This document shows, piece after piece, positions 39,301 through 49,537 of a DNA stretch of 64,000 nucleotides; position 1 is the first letter of the stretch, and the number at the start of each line of letters is the position of its first letter. The stretch covers positions 1-64,000 of the forward strand of contig JAKSDA010000605.1 of assembly GCA_022360315.1 (NCBI GenBank), written 5' to 3'. The position numbers and the translations under genes were made by a program. Source of the stretch: Pseudomonadota bacterium (lineage in GTDB: Bacteria; Myxococcota_A; Polyangia; Haliangiales; Haliangiaceae). The notes beneath the pieces were generated by a model. It was not told where the DNA came from, searched no databases, and was given only the letters and a program-made list of their open reading frames with translations.

Positions 39301-41216
39301 TGGAACCGGCGGCACAACTGCCCCAGCGGTGGCGCGAACTGGCCCACTGGGCCATGCATCAGCCCATCGCCCGGGCTGTTTTCACCCACCCGAACGAGGT
39401 CTATTCGGTGGCGTATAGCCCCGACGGCACGCGCATTGTCACCGCGTCTGCAAAGACCGTGCGGGTGCGCAAGGCCGATGGGACGGGCCGGCCGATCGTG
39501 CTGTCCGGTCATCAGTCTGCTGTGATTTCAGCGGCGTTCAGCCCGGACGGCACTCGCATCGTCTCGGCTTCTTCCGACCGGACAGCGCGGGTGTGGAAGG
39601 CCGATGGGACAGGCCAGCCACTCGAACTCATCGGGCACCAGGGGGCTGTTTTTGACGCGGCGTTTAGCCCGGATGGGACCCACATCGCGACAGCTTCATG
39701 GGACCGCACGGCGCGGCTGTGGAAGGCCGATGGGACGGGCCGGCCAATCGTGCTCACCGGTCACCGGGATCGGGTCATCTCGCTGGCGTTTAGCCCGGAT
39801 GGGACCCGCATCGTGACCACGTCCTCCGACACCACAGCACGGGTGTGGAGGGTCGACGGGAGCGGCCAGCCAATCGTGCTCGAAGGTCATCAGGACCGGG
39901 TCGTTGCAGCGGCGTTTAGCCCGGACGGGACCCGCGTCGCGACTGCTTCCTACGACAAGACGGTACGGGTATGGAAGGCCGACGGGACGGGCCGGCCGGT
40001 CGTGCTCACCGGTCACCAGGACGAAGTCCTGTCGGCGTCGTTTAGTCCGGACGGGGCCCGTATTGCCACCGGTTCGAGGGACAAGACACTGCGGGTGTCG
40101 AAGGCCGACGGAACGGGCCGGCCAATGGTGCTCACCGGGCACCAGGATCGCATCAATTCAGTGGCGTTCAGCCCGGACGGGACCCGCATCGTGACCGCAT
40201 CAGGAGACAAGACGGCGCGGGTATGGAAGGCCGATGGGACGGGCCAACCGATCGTACTTGCCGGTCATCAGGGGCGGGTCTATGCGGCGGGGTTCAGCCC
40301 GGACGGGACCCGCGTTGTAACCGGTTCAAGGGACAGGACCGCACGGGTGTGGAACGCCGACGGGTCGGGCCGGCCAATCGTTTTCACCGGACACCAAAAA
40401 CTTCTCTATTCAGCGGGGTTCAGCCCGGATGGCACTCGCATTGTGACCAGTTCATGGGACAGGACAGCGCGGGTGTGGAACGCCGATGGGAGCGGCCAGC
40501 CAATCGTGCTCACCGGTCACCGGAATTTTCTCAGTTCAGCGGTGTTCAGCCCGGACGGAAAGCGGGTGGTGACCAGTTCATGGGACAGGACAGCGCGGGT
40601 GTGGAACGCCGATGGGACGGGCCGAGCAATCGTACTCACCGGTCACCAGGACGGCGTCAATGTCGCGGTGTTCAGCCCCGATGGGACGCACATAGTGACC
40701 ACTTCCACCGACGAAACAGTGCGGGTATGGAAGGCCGATGGGAGCGGCCAGCCACTCGTGCTCACCGGTCATGATGCACGTATCAGTGCAGGCACACGCA
40801 GCGGCAAGGGAGTATTCAGCCCGGACGGCTCGCGCATCGTGACCATCTCGGACGACAAGACAATGCGAGTGTGGAACGCCGACGGCACTGGCCAGCCCGT
40901 GATCCTGCGCATGCCCGACACCGATGCCTCCAGTGTGGCGTTTAGCCCCGACGGCACCCGTATTGTCACGAGCTCGCACAGCGAGCGCAATCCGGCCACT
41001 GGCGAGCTCGAGCACTGGGCGACGGTGTGGCCCAGCTTAGAGCGCTTTACCGGCCTTTCCGACCCCGCGCTGTGGACCGCGACTACCTACTGTCCACCCG
41101 TCGAGCTGCGCGTGGAGTTGCTCGGAGTATCCCGGGACATGGCTACTCGCCACCTCGAGCAGTGCCGGGCCCGAGTCGCCAGCGCGGCCAGCCTCGTGCC
41201 CGACCCGGATTCATAG
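36369..41216 (+). CDS. Ser/Thr kinase - STAND NTPase - WD40 protein
   Basis: 1615 residues. Kinase domain about 78-385: Gly loop [28 protein letters not shown] (about 237), [17 protein letters not shown] second module starts with [19 protein letters not shown] and Walker [15 protein letters not shown] (about 442), the nSTAND signature, with Walker B-like [13 protein letters not shown]. One membrane helix (about 916-939) separates it from 13 WD40 blades (about 1008-1557), each about 42 residues with [17 protein letters not shown] and GH. All catalytic kinase residues are present. The architecture suggests a signal receptor: the propellers bind a ligand or partner outside or across the membrane, and the STAND switch oligomerises and activates the kinase. 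No neighbour identifies the pathway. Confidence 0.9.
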   Translation: MSRKTSNRTAGDSVADPGPSNEPGQVPWSRDDGGRVMAHGAAEKYGLSETHSSERVASTAGQGNGRGLSGPPTAGMFVNQYELIRELGRGGMGTVFLARDTWLGRRVAIKFLSRASEGFADPLVAEARATAQCRHENIVVIYEVGEYGGRPYMALEYLQGQNLRVWLARRKAVDGARLPGHTAREPIGPPGREYPAEFSPSGAVGQTTIRSVPVSLAVDLIAPVVRALVCAHEHKIVHRDLKPENIVLCQNGVTKVLDFGLATRFAGDEFLDSMEMDRLPITDPGSPGLVGTLQYMAPEQRTGGEPDPRNDLWAVGIMLYEMVTGHHPLAPLSKRALMQVAELDLPMPQLSERLPGHDTFTAIVDGLLRKPLAERIGSASELLARLEPLLPGRRMVELSRDERPFTGLAAFQEADASRFFGRDSDINSVVNLLHNQVRVTIAGPSGAGKSSLVRAGLIPALKHSDDGWEAFVIRPGRQPMAALAELLGQVAGESAASLHPTDDDGAAPTPAQPHHRRASRTRSPRNTRPDNSSASHFPPGRAGLIATLHRQPGYLGVALRARARHLRRRILLFVDQFEELYTLVAGAGERAAFVACLDGAADDAASPLRLVVALRSDFVDRLAEERSIMGEIMSGLCFLPPVEPDGLRDALIRPVEAAGYRFESAEMVTEMLEELRATRVPLPLLQFTAAMLWARRDRDSKVLTGDSSRQLGGVVGALSTHADAVLASLSAREYGLARAVLVRLVTPERTRAIVSMNELRDLVGQEPDDKPDGDKPDDEPDRQFYQGQAVEQVIQHLAGARLIIIESSAGNGVATVELVHESLIDRWSTLGQWLDESKDDAHFVARVRAAAEQWQAGGRSEELLWRGQFARDVRDWLQRQAETDSVSRTTLSRRERLYLAAVVNLAERAKQQRQRITFCIGVTSIILIVLVSLLALQARREAARAEDESIQARNASRMASAREHQADPTLVLALVREMEPAAQLPQRWRELAHWAMHQPIARAVFTHPNEVYSVAYSPDGTRIVTASAKTVRVRKADGTGRPIVLSGHQSAVISAAFSPDGTRIVSASSDRTARVWKADGTGQPLELIGHQGAVFDAAFSPDGTHIATASWDRTARLWKADGTGRPIVLTGHRDRVISLAFSPDGTRIVTTSSDTTARVWRVDGSGQPIVLEGHQDRVVAAAFSPDGTRVATASYDKTVRVWKADGTGRPVVLTGHQDEVLSASFSPDGARIATGSRDKTLRVSKADGTGRPMVLTGHQDRINSVAFSPDGTRIVTASGDKTARVWKADGTGQPIVLAGHQGRVYAAGFSPDGTRVVTGSRDRTARVWNADGSGRPIVFTGHQKLLYSAGFSPDGTRIVTSSWDRTARVWNADGSGQPIVLTGHRNFLSSAVFSPDGKRVVTSSWDRTARVWNADGTGRAIVLTGHQDGVNVAVFSPDGTHIVTTSTDETVRVWKADGSGQPLVLTGHDARISAGTRSGKGVFSPDGSRIVTISDDKTMRVWNADGTGQPVILRMPDTDASSVAFSPDGTRIVTSSHSERNPATGELEHWATVWPSLERFTGLSDPALWTATTYCPPVELRVELLGVSRDMATRHLEQCRARVASAASLVPDPDS
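39395..41040 (+). repeat. WD40 coding repeats of about 126 bases
   Basis: Thirteen in-frame units; the central ones (about 3 to 11) are nearly identical in DNA as well as protein, e.g. TTCAGCCCGGACGG and GCCGATGGGACGGGCC recur in most units. Such similarity points to recent duplication or gene conversion between blades. Unit 12 has a short insertion and unit 13 is diverged. Confidence 0.85.
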
Positions 41217-41501
41217 GTCGGTGTTGCAAGGCTTCCGGATCAATCTTGTGCGACCGCCAGATGTGACAATATTCTGGCCTGAAGCGAGCAGGACAGACCA
41301 CGAGCACGCGCCGGGACACGAGCGACCCGAGGTTCGAGCGATTCTTCACCACCACCACCACACACGTGCGGCCCAACAAGGTGCGCGACCGATGTGTACC
41401 AGATCGGTCACGAATCGGTGAATCTGAAGCAGACGGCACGGCTCACTGGTCCGGCACTCGTGCTAGACTCGGCCGCGCTTTTTGGTTAGCGTCGGCGCTG
41501 C

Positions 41502-42710
41502 ATGTACGCCACGCGACTTGTTGCATCGGTACTGGTTTGGAGCTTGGTCGGGTTGGGCGTGGGCCCGGCCCGCGCTCAGTCCACGCCAGCACCCGAGACA
41601 CCGGCCACGGCTGACCCGCCGACCACGACTCAACCATCGGCCGGGCGGCCCGACAATCTCGCGGCCTCGGCCGAGCCAGACCGTCCCGGATTGATCCAGG
41701 ACGACCTGGCTCCGACTGTGCGAATCTTCGACCGCGATGGCGTGGCAGTGTCCATGGGTGGGCTGATCCAGGTCCATTTGGCCGGCTTTGTCGGCTCGGA
41801 TGCGCTGCTCGCCAATGACGATCCGGCCAATCGCGAGGGGTTTCGCCTGCGCCGGGTCCGGGTCGGCTGGACAGGACAGTTTGGCGACGATGTGCGCCTG
41901 CTCCTGGTCATCAATCCCCTCGAGACCGACACCGAAGTGGGCACCATCTCCGACGCGCGCATCAGCCTCGATGCCCGGCCGTGGCTGCGAGTATCGCTGG
42001 GCACGACCAAGATACCGTTTTCGCGCGGTGGCCTGGAATCGTCGCGCGCCCTGTCGAGTATCGAGCGCCCGCTCTCGGTCCGTACCTTCGCCCCCGAACG
42101 CCGTCTCGGCGCCACTGTCGAGGGCGAGCTGCTCGGCGAAAAACTGGCCTTTTTGGCCGGCTTCATGAACGCCACCGAGGGCTATGACCCGGGCAATCAG
42201 TTCGGCGGCTTTCTCTACGGAGTACGGCTTCAGGTCGCGGTGTGGGGCTCTCCCGACCCGCGCCAGCCCGCTGCCAATGGTGTGGCCGTCGGTGCCGGTG
42301 TGCTCTACGAGGACGGCCCGGCCACCGATCGAATGGCTGGGGCAGCCGATGTAATCCTGGCACTGGCCCGGGCCAGTGCCCGGCTGGAAATTCTGTGCGA
42401 CCGAAGTGAGCCCGATAACGCTCCCTCGGTGTCCCCCGACCTGTCCGATTCTGTGGACCGCTGCGGGATCTACGGCCAGATCGCCTATACCCTGCCGATG
42501 TGGTCCGTGCAGCCGGTGTTGCGCATCGAGCTCTTCGACGACGATCGCACGCTGGACGACGCCGGTGATCAGGTCTTGCTGAGCGCCGGGGTCAACGGCC
42601 GCCTCTATCGCAATACCCGGCTGCAACTGCACTATTTGGCCCGCATCGAGCGGTTCAGCAATGACCGCTCCAACGACTCCATCGTGCTCAATGTGCAGGG
42701 AGAGTTTTGA
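41502..42710 (+). CDS. Porin of the phosphate-selective O/P type
   Basis: 402 residues. A signal peptide (1-25, ending ARA) is followed by a Pro/Thr-rich stretch, then a strand-rich barrel with LGGLIQVHLAGF-like start, FRLRRVRVGWTGQFGDDVRLLL, and KIPFSRGGLESSRALSSIERP, the pattern of OprO/OprP-like porins. It ends in a terminal Phe (QGEF). The gene is one base from the following PHP-hydrolase lipoprotein and probably allows passage of its substrate or product through the outer membrane. Start assigned at the ATG 41502; the ligand is unknown. Confidence 0.75.
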   Translation: MYATRLVASVLVWSLVGLGVGPARAQSTPAPETPATADPPTTTQPSAGRPDNLAASAEPDRPGLIQDDLAPTVRIFDRDGVAVSMGGLIQVHLAGFVGSDALLANDDPANREGFRLRRVRVGWTGQFGDDVRLLLVINPLETDTEVGTISDARISLDARPWLRVSLGTTKIPFSRGGLESSRALSSIERPLSVRTFAPERRLGATVEGELLGEKLAFLAGFMNATEGYDPGNQFGGFLYGVRLQVAVWGSPDPRQPAANGVAVGAGVLYEDGPATDRMAGAADVILALARASARLEILCDRSEPDNAPSVSPDLSDSVDRCGIYGQIAYTLPMWSVQPVLRIELFDDDRTLDDAGDQVLLSAGVNGRLYRNTRLQLHYLARIERFSNDRSNDSIVLNVQGEF

Positions 42711-42711
42711 C

Positions 42712-45700
42712 ATGCGAGAGTCCACTCCAGCCGTGTCGACCGGGAGTGCGGCAAGCGGAGTGGGGATGGCGGTGGCGATCGGGCTGGCCGTCGCCCTCGG
42801 CGCCTGCCAGGATCCCGATGATCGGTTTGCCAAGGCCATGGTCATCGAGTCTCTCGACCAGGCTATCGGCGGTCCAACTGCCAATGCGCGGGTCGGCGAC
42901 TTTCTCCTGCAAAGCGATCAGATCCGGGTGGTCATCGAACAGGGCGCCACGTCCTTTCACCCCACCGACGTGGGCGGCTCGATCATCGACATGGATCTGG
43001 TCAGGCCCGAACGCGAGTTTCGCGCCGGCAACGGACTCGACCAACTGGGCCAGATCTCACCCATCGCCAATCTGGCCGTGGCCCAGGCGATCCGGCCGGC
43101 CAATGTCAAGATCACCGGGTCGAAAAACGGTGCCGAGGTCACCACGGCGGTCATTGCCGAGCCGGTATTCAAGATCCTGGTCGCCCTGACACTTTTGCTC
43201 GACCAGCAGTTCGTGCCGGAGACGCCCAACTTTCGCATGTACAACGAGTACGAACTGCGCCCCGGCGAGCGCCTCTTGCGCATCACCAGCACGGTCGGGT
43301 TCGACGTCGATTTCTGCCCGGTTGCCGAGGCCGATGGGTGCAATGCAGAGTGCGACGACCCGCTCTACGACGACGATTGCGACTGTCCCGCGCCGGCCCG
43401 GTGCGGACAGGGCATACGGGTCATCGACGCCGCTCCTCTGCCCGATCGCGCAGTGGCCAGTATTCTGGATATCGCGCTCGGCGACCTGCCGCGCCCGCTG
43501 GGCTCTGGCGAATGCCAGACCGACGACGACTGCAATACTCTCATCGGACAGACCTGCGTCGATGTCACCGCCCAGCTGGGCGGCCAGTACCGGGTCTGCC
43601 GCGCCCCCGACCAGCGCGACGGCGGGGTATTTCTGGGCGATCTACTCATCTTTGGCGGCAATGTCACTCCATTCGTGCGCGGCATCGGATACGACACCGA
43701 GACCGATATCCGGCGCCTCTTCGACCAGGGTGGCGACACGCTGGCCCAGCCGCTGCAGCTCGACGGCGTATTTGCCACTGGCGATCGGGTCTCGTACGGC
43801 TATGCATCGCCCGAAGGTGATGCTCTGGTTCCGATCTTTCAGGGCCCGTTTTCCATGGGCGCGACCCACGCGGCGTCGTGTCCGACCAGCGAGCCGGGCT
43901 GCTTGTCGGGAGTGCTGGTTCGCTTCGAGCGCTGGCTCTCAGTCGGCACAGGCGACGTGGCCTCGGCCCAGGAGCCGCTGTCCCGGGCTCTGGCCGAGCG
44001 CGGCGCCGATATTGACCTCGGCGCGGTGAGCGGTCAGGTCGTTCGCCGGCCGTCGGGCCAGCCGGTCTCGGGGATCAGCGTGTACGCCCTGGCCGATCCC
44101 CGGGCCATCGAGTGCGGGGCGTCGTGTCAGACCGAGTGCCCGCTGCCTCCGGGTGGACCCGAAAGCTGGACTGTGGAGCAACTCATCGAGGCCAATCGCT
44201 GCCGGACCAGAGCGCCGCCGCAGTTTCCGCTCGGTACCGCGGCCATCGAGAGTTATGCCCATACCGACCCGGGCACGGATCCCATCCACGACGGCCACTA
44301 TGAGATGACCCTGCCGGCCGGGCGGTATGTGCTCATTGCAGTGGACGGCCACCGGGCTCGCTCGGCCCTGGCTCCGGTCGAGGTCGCGCCGGGCGCGCGC
44401 GCCTCGTTGTCGCTCTCGATTGCCGAGCCGGGCAGTTTCGAGTACGCCATTTTCGACGAGGTCGGTCAGCTCACCCCGGGTCGGGTCACGGTCGGGCAAT
44501 GCCTGCCCACCGGGCCGTGCGCGACCGACGATGACTGCACCGGCGGTGAGCTGTGTCAGGCCGGCTCGTGTGCCTGTCCCTGGACCACGCTCTTGCCGCT
44601 CGAACTGGGCGGTGCGCGACCCCAGGACGGCGTGTTCACCACCGACCAGACCGCTTCTGGGCGGGGCCGGGTCGAGTTGCCGCCGGGCACCTACGAATTG
44701 GTTTTTTCGCGCGGACCGCACAGCTCGATCGACCGCCATACCGTGGTCGTGGAGCCGCGAGTGACCACCAGGGTCGATGGTTTTGTGCGCCGCGTGGTCG
44801 ACCGTCGCGAGTGGGTGGCGGCCGATTTTCACGTTCACACCACCAACAGCATGGATAGCGGCGAGCCCGTCGAAAATCGCGTGGTCGGATTTCTCGCCGA
44901 GGATATGGATTTTCTGTCCTCGTCGGATCACGACTGGCTGACCCGCTACCAGTATCTCATCGACCAGCTGGGTGCGGCCGACCGGCTGGGCAGCCATGTC
45001 GGCGCCGAGATCACCACCCAGGAATACGGCCATTATATCGCCTTTCCCCTCCGCTATCGGGCCTGGGCCGACGGCGAGCGGGTAACCTCGAACGGCGCCG
45101 TACAGTGGCGCAACCGGGGGCCCCAGCAGATCATCGATCTGGCTCGCGAACTGACCGTGGACGATTTGCCGGTGCTCATCGATATCCCCCATCCATTCGA
45201 CTATTTCGATTTTTACCAGCTTCACCCGATCACTATGGAGCCCCAGGCCAGTCTGCTCGCCGTGATCAATACCATGCTCGATCCGAGCAATTTCACCGGC
45301 GACTTCGACGCCATGGAACTGGTCAACTCCAAGGCCTATTCGCGCATCCGGCGGCCGACCATTGCCGAGATTCGGGCCTACAGCAAGGCGCTCGACGATC
45401 TAATCGACCAGCTCGAATCCGGCGCTATCGACAACCAGACCTATGCGCGGCGGGCGTTTTCGCTTTCGGTCGAATCGATCCGGCAGAGGCTGCACCGAAC
45501 CTTCGCAGAACAAGAGGCGATTCTGGCCGGCCAGGGCGCCGACAAACCGTGTTACTGTGGCTCGGACGGCGATTGCGCGGCCGGCTTGATCTGCGACCAG
45601 GCCGAGTTGACCTGCGTGGCCCCACCCGGGTCGGGCAACCCACCGGTCGACGGCAATGGCCTGTGCGGACGCTTTCGCGGGGTCATCGACGATTGGTTCA

Positions 45701-46434
45701 ACATGCTCAACCGCGGTGTGGTCCGCACCGGTTTGAGCGGCTCGGATGTCCACGGCAGCGATAACGGGCATATGCGTACGTTTTTGCGCACCGGTGGCAC
45801 CACTCCGCCCTATCTCGAGTCGCGCGATATTGTCGAAGCTGTACAGAAACACCGCGCCGTGGTGTCCAACGGACCGATCATCCATTTTTCTATCGACGGA
45901 GCCCAGGTCGGCGACACCATCGCGATCGCGGCCCAGCAGACCGTATTCCTGTCGTTGCGGGTCGAAAAGGCCGGCTGGTATGACCTCGACCGGATCGAAG
46001 TGTACCGCAACGGTTCTCTGATCCACTGGATCAACGGTTGCCAGTCGCAGCGCGACAGCGATGACTCGCACGACCACGGCTGCATTGTCACCGGCGATGA
46101 CCGGGTCGACGCCTGGCAGGGCGAGCTTGCCGATCGACCGGACAGCGACTCGTGGTACGTGGTCCTGGCTTATGGCCTGGATGGCCGCAGCCTGTCGCCG
46201 GTGTATGGATCCGTGGTGCTCGCCTCGCTGGGCACGCCCGAGATCACCCAGCGCATCTACGACATCATTCCCACGCTGCGCGACTTCCGCAATCCGCGCT
46301 TTCCGTCCCAGCACCCGCTCTTTCCGTTCGCGTTTACCAATCCGATCTGGATCGATGTCGGCGATGACGGCTGGACTCCTCCCCTGGAACCGCCGAGCTG
46401 GTGCGTGCCGGGACGGGATTTTGGCTGTGAATAA
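42712..46434 (+). CDS. PHP-domain metallohydrolase lipoprotein (CehA/McbA type)
   Basis: About 1240 residues from the ATG at 42712 (GGAGAG upstream, one base after the porin stop). Lipobox ALGAC lies near residue 24. The first 600 residues are beta-rich exported modules with Cys-rich insertions (CQTDDDCNT, CATDDDCTGGELC) and a carboxypeptidase-regulatory-like region. The PHP domain begins at about 705 (DFHVHTTNSMDSGEP), with FLSSSDHDWLTRYQ, GAEITTQEYGHYIAFP and later SGSDVHGSDNGH; these provide the His/Asp metal ligands. A Cys-rich insertion (CYCGSDGDCAAGLICDQ) interrupts the C-terminal third. Characterised CehA/McbA enzymes hydrolyse esters or carbamates; the substrate here is unknown. It is in an operon with the porin and probably the MFS gene. 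Confidence 0.8.
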   Translation: MRESTPAVSTGSAASGVGMAVAIGLAVALGACQDPDDRFAKAMVIESLDQAIGGPTANARVGDFLLQSDQIRVVIEQGATSFHPTDVGGSIIDMDLVRPEREFRAGNGLDQLGQISPIANLAVAQAIRPANVKITGSKNGAEVTTAVIAEPVFKILVALTLLLDQQFVPETPNFRMYNEYELRPGERLLRITSTVGFDVDFCPVAEADGCNAECDDPLYDDDCDCPAPARCGQGIRVIDAAPLPDRAVASILDIALGDLPRPLGSGECQTDDDCNTLIGQTCVDVTAQLGGQYRVCRAPDQRDGGVFLGDLLIFGGNVTPFVRGIGYDTETDIRRLFDQGGDTLAQPLQLDGVFATGDRVSYGYASPEGDALVPIFQGPFSMGATHAASCPTSEPGCLSGVLVRFERWLSVGTGDVASAQEPLSRALAERGADIDLGAVSGQVVRRPSGQPVSGISVYALADPRAIECGASCQTECPLPPGGPESWTVEQLIEANRCRTRAPPQFPLGTAAIESYAHTDPGTDPIHDGHYEMTLPAGRYVLIAVDGHRARSALAPVEVAPGARASLSLSIAEPGSFEYAIFDEVGQLTPGRVTVGQCLPTGPCATDDDCTGGELCQAGSCACPWTTLLPLELGGARPQDGVFTTDQTASGRGRVELPPGTYELVFSRGPHSSIDRHTVVVEPRVTTRVDGFVRRVVDRREWVAADFHVHTTNSMDSGEPVENRVVGFLAEDMDFLSSSDHDWLTRYQYLIDQLGAADRLGSHVGAEITTQEYGHYIAFPLRYRAWADGERVTSNGAVQWRNRGPQQIIDLARELTVDDLPVLIDIPHPFDYFDFYQLHPITMEPQASLLAVINTMLDPSNFTGDFDAMELVNSKAYSRIRRPTIAEIRAYSKALDDLIDQLESGAIDNQTYARRAFSLSVESIRQRLHRTFAEQEAILAGQGADKPCYCGSDGDCAAGLICDQAELTCVAPPGSGNPPVDGNGLCGRFRGVIDDWFNMLNRGVVRTGLSGSDVHGSDNGHMRTFLRTGGTTPPYLESRDIVEAVQKHRAVVSNGPIIHFSIDGAQVGDTIAIAAQQTVFLSLRVEKAGWYDLDRIEVYRNGSLIHWINGCQSQRDSDDSHDHGCIVTGDDRVDAWQGELADRPDSDSWYVVLAYGLDGRSLSPVYGSVVLASLGTPEITQRIYDIIPTLRDFRNPRFPSQHPLFPFAFTNPIWIDVGDDGWTPPLEPPSWCVPGRDFGCE

Positions 46435-46494
46435 CCGCGCCCAGTGCGCAAGTAGCGTGCGCTGGCGCGCTGTGCTGCACCGGCAGAGGTATGT

Positions 46495-47817
46495 ATGAGC
46501 GACTCGTCATTACGGGCGACCGTGCCGGGTCCAGCGGGCGCGGGCGGGGCAAACAAACTCACCGCATGGCTGGCCCGGGCGCCGGCCTGGCTGTTTTCGC
46601 TCTACGCCGTGGCCATGGCGTTCACGACCTATTTCTGCATGTACAGCTACCGCAAGCCATTTGCTGCGGCCAGCTACGAGGGCCTCGCTGCCGGTTCCCT
46701 CGAGCTCAAAAGCGCACTGGTGATAAGCCAGCTCATGGGGTATGCCCTGTCCAAGTTTCTCGGCATCAAGGTGAACTCCGAGATGCCGCGCCACCGGCGC
46801 ATATGGGCCCTGATCCTGCTCATTGCCTGGGCTGAGATCGCCCTGGTCATCTTTGCCGTGGTCCCCAGTGAAGCCAAAATCGTGGCCATTTTCTTTAATG
46901 GCGTACCGCTCGGCATGGTGTGGGGGCTGGTCTTCAGCTTTCTCGAGGGCCGGCAGACCTCGGAGATTCTGGGCGCCGGGCTGAGCTGCTCGTATATCGT
47001 GGCCAGCGGTGCAGTCAAGTCGGTCGGCAAATGGCTGATGACGCAGCACGACATCGATCAATTCTGGATGCCCGCGTTGACCGGCCTGATGTTCTTGCCG
47101 CTGTTTTTGCTCACTGCATACGGCCTTCATCTCTTGCCCCATCCCAGCGAGCAAGACGTCGAGGTCCGGGTCAGCCGCGTGCCCATGCATCGCCGCGAGC
47201 GCCGAGTATTTGCCCTGCGCTACTGGCTCGGCTTTGCATTTCTGGTTTTCGTATACTTGTTTTTGACTGCCTATCGCGATTATCGCGATAACTTTGCCGC
47301 CGAGCTATGGGATGATATGGGCTACGCCAGCGCACCCGAGGTATTCACCATCTCGGAGCTGCCCATCGCCTTTTCGGTCATGGCCGTATTGTCTCTCCTC
47401 TACCTCATCAAGGACAACCGGCTCGGCATGCTGGGTACGTTTATCATCATGATCACCGGCAGTTTGCTGGTCTTTTTGAGCACTCTCTTATACGACCTCG
47501 GCATGCTCAGCGGCATGGTCTACATGATCTTGGTCGGACTGGGCTTGTATCTGGCGTACGTGCCCTACGGCTGCGTGTTGTTCGACCGTATGATCGCCGC
47601 TCTCGGCGTTGTGGCAACATCAGTGTTTTTGATCTACGTGAGTGATGCTGTCGGCTACAGCGGCTCGGTGGCGGTCCGGTTGTACAAAGATCTGGGTCAG
47701 CCAGACCTGTCTGAGTTGGACTTTTTCCGCCAGTTCTCCTATGCCACCGGCATCAGTACCACAATTCTGTTTAGCCTCAGCGGGATTTATTTCATGCGCC
47801 GGGCCAGGCATCCCTGA
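46495..47817 (+). CDS. MFS-type transporter (DUF5690-like)
   Basis: 440 residues with about 12 predicted membrane helices. The first helix contains FTTYFCMYSYRKPFAAASYEG, and loops carry KVNSEMPRHRR and GVPLGMVWGLVFSFLEGRQTSE, the profile of DUF5690 major-facilitator proteins. It starts 60 bases after the PHP hydrolase stop in the same direction and may be the inner-membrane importer or exporter for that system. Substrate unknown. Confidence 0.75.
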   Translation: MSDSSLRATVPGPAGAGGANKLTAWLARAPAWLFSLYAVAMAFTTYFCMYSYRKPFAAASYEGLAAGSLELKSALVISQLMGYALSKFLGIKVNSEMPRHRRIWALILLIAWAEIALVIFAVVPSEAKIVAIFFNGVPLGMVWGLVFSFLEGRQTSEILGAGLSCSYIVASGAVKSVGKWLMTQHDIDQFWMPALTGLMFLPLFLLTAYGLHLLPHPSEQDVEVRVSRVPMHRRERRVFALRYWLGFAFLVFVYLFLTAYRDYRDNFAAELWDDMGYASAPEVFTISELPIAFSVMAVLSLLYLIKDNRLGMLGTFIIMITGSLLVFLSTLLYDLGMLSGMVYMILVGLGLYLAYVPYGCVLFDRMIAALGVVATSVFLIYVSDAVGYSGSVAVRLYKDLGQPDLSELDFFRQFSYATGISTTILFSLSGIYFMRRARHP

Positions 47818-47933
47818 TCCGCGATGGGCGAACAAAAATCACCCGGCTGGCTAGCTTTTGACTACATGATTGTGTGAGGTTTGGACTGATTGGCGCCCGA
47901 CCCGTGGCAAGCCATGTCCACGCCATCCGAATC

Positions 47934-49463
47934 ATGACAGCAAGAACGACCATGAAAAACCTGCTAGCTGCAATCGCATTACTATTGGCGTCCTGGCCTC
48001 TGGCCGCTCGGGCGGGGGGGGCGAAACCAATCGATGAAACCATTGATGAAGCGTTCAGGCCCATCGCCGAGCTGATGTCCGATGTTATGTTTTTTTCCAT
48101 ATCCATCGGCGGCGCCGAATTGCAGCTGGTCGTCGTATGGCTCATAGTCGGCGCGCTGTTTTTCACGGTTTATCTGCGCTTCATCAACATTTGGGGTTTT
48201 CGTCACGCCGTCCGCATTGTACTCGGCAAGGAGGATAATAAACCCAAAGCGACCGGTGAGGTCTCTCACTTTCAGGCGCTCACCATGGCGGTTTCTGGCA
48301 CCGTGGGGGTTGGCAATATTACCCACGTTGCCATCATTGTGTCCCTTGGCGGCCCCGGGGCCGCCTTCTGGCTCATCGTGGCCGGCTTTCTGGGCATGGC
48401 GTCGAAGTTTGTCGAGTGTACCCTGGGTGTCATGTACCGGCAGATCAATGCGGATGGCTCGGTTTCCGGGGGGCCCATGTTCTATCTGGATAAGGGCTTG
48501 AAGGAGCGGAAACTGCCGCGACTCGGCAAGATCATGGCCTGGTACTATGCCATATGTATCATGCTCGGCACTGTCGGGGCCAGCGGAATGTTTCAGGCCA
48601 ATCAGGCCTATGTACAATTCGTTAGTGTGGCCGGGGGCGAGGGAAGTTTTTTTGACAACAATGGATGGCTTTTCGGCATTGGCCTCGCATTCGTCACGGG
48701 AATGGTCGTTATTGGCGGGGTCAAGAGCATCGCCCGGGTGACGTCCAGGCTGGTGCCATTCATGGCCGGGCTCTACATGCTGGCCGCGTTTGTCGTTCTG
48801 GCGATCAATTTCGACAGAATACCGGGAGCGTTCTATTCGATCGTGAGCAATGCGTTCAGCCCGGAAGGGGTGAGCGGTGGCATCATCGCAGTACTCATCC
48901 TCGGCTTTCGCCGCGCTGCTTTCTCCAATGAGGCGGGCATCGGCTCATCAGCTGTCGCGCACTCCGCAGTGCAAACCGACGAGCCAGTCACCGAGGGGTT
49001 CGTTGCCATGCTAGAACCCTTTATCGACACCATCGTGATCTGCACCATTACCGCGCTAGTCATTACGGTCACGGTTTACGAGCCGGGCATGGTCAACAGC
49101 GGTGGCGCCCCGAGCGGGGTCGAGCTGACCTCCCGTGCTTTTGCCACCGTGCTCCCCTGGTTCCCCTACGTATTGGCTGTCGTCGTCATATTATTCGCTT
49201 TTTCGACAATGATCTCTTGGTCGTACTACGGGCTCGAGGGGTTCATTTACATCTTTGGCGCCAAGCGCTGGTCGGGTATCGCATTCAACAGCATTTTTTT
49301 GGTATTCCTGATTATCGGTTGTACGACCAAGCTGGATGCCATCATCAAGTTTTCCGACACTGCGATCTTTGCCATGGCCCTGGCCAATATAATGGGGCTG
49401 TATGTGCTGGCCCCCAGGGTAAAGCGGGAACTGGAGGGGTACTGGGCTCGGCGAAACTCCTGA
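47934..49463 (+). CDS. Alanine/glycine:sodium symporter (AgcS family)
   Basis: About 510 residues from ATG 47934; ATG 47952 is also possible and places a signal-like helix (LLAAIALLLASWPLAARA) right at the N-terminus. Some ten further membrane helices follow. AgcS hallmarks are visible: ALTMAVSGTVGVGNITHVA, GGPGAAFWLIVAGFLGMASKFVE, SGGPMFYLDKG, NEAGIGSSAVAHSAVQTDEPVTEGFVAMLEPFIDT (read in parts). The family imports small amino acids with Na+. It is followed, all in the same direction, by four enzymes of amino-acid or sulfonate type, and is probably their uptake system. Confidence 0.85.
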   Translation: MTARTTMKNLLAAIALLLASWPLAARAGGAKPIDETIDEAFRPIAELMSDVMFFSISIGGAELQLVVVWLIVGALFFTVYLRFINIWGFRHAVRIVLGKEDNKPKATGEVSHFQALTMAVSGTVGVGNITHVAIIVSLGGPGAAFWLIVAGFLGMASKFVECTLGVMYRQINADGSVSGGPMFYLDKGLKERKLPRLGKIMAWYYAICIMLGTVGASGMFQANQAYVQFVSVAGGEGSFFDNNGWLFGIGLAFVTGMVVIGGVKSIARVTSRLVPFMAGLYMLAAFVVLAINFDRIPGAFYSIVSNAFSPEGVSGGIIAVLILGFRRAAFSNEAGIGSSAVAHSAVQTDEPVTEGFVAMLEPFIDTIVICTITALVITVTVYEPGMVNSGGAPSGVELTSRAFATVLPWFPYVLAVVVILFAFSTMISWSYYGLEGFIYIFGAKRWSGIAFNSIFLVFLIIGCTTKLDAIIKFSDTAIFAMALANIMGLYVLAPRVKRELEGYWARRNS

Positions 49464-49537
49464 ACGCGAGGATCGACCCGGCCAATCCCGGCGCGCCAGC
49501 GACTGACGCGCACTTGATTATGGGTTAGAGTTCGGCC

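Noticed and set aside
39395-41040. Regular repeats of about 126 bases considered as a CRISPR or satellite array
   Set aside because: Units are in frame and encode WD40 blades; no unique spacers.
43939-45225. Long minus-strand frame inside the PHP-hydrolase gene
   Set aside because: Complement of the well-supported lipoprotein gene; composition is that of a codon-bias shadow.
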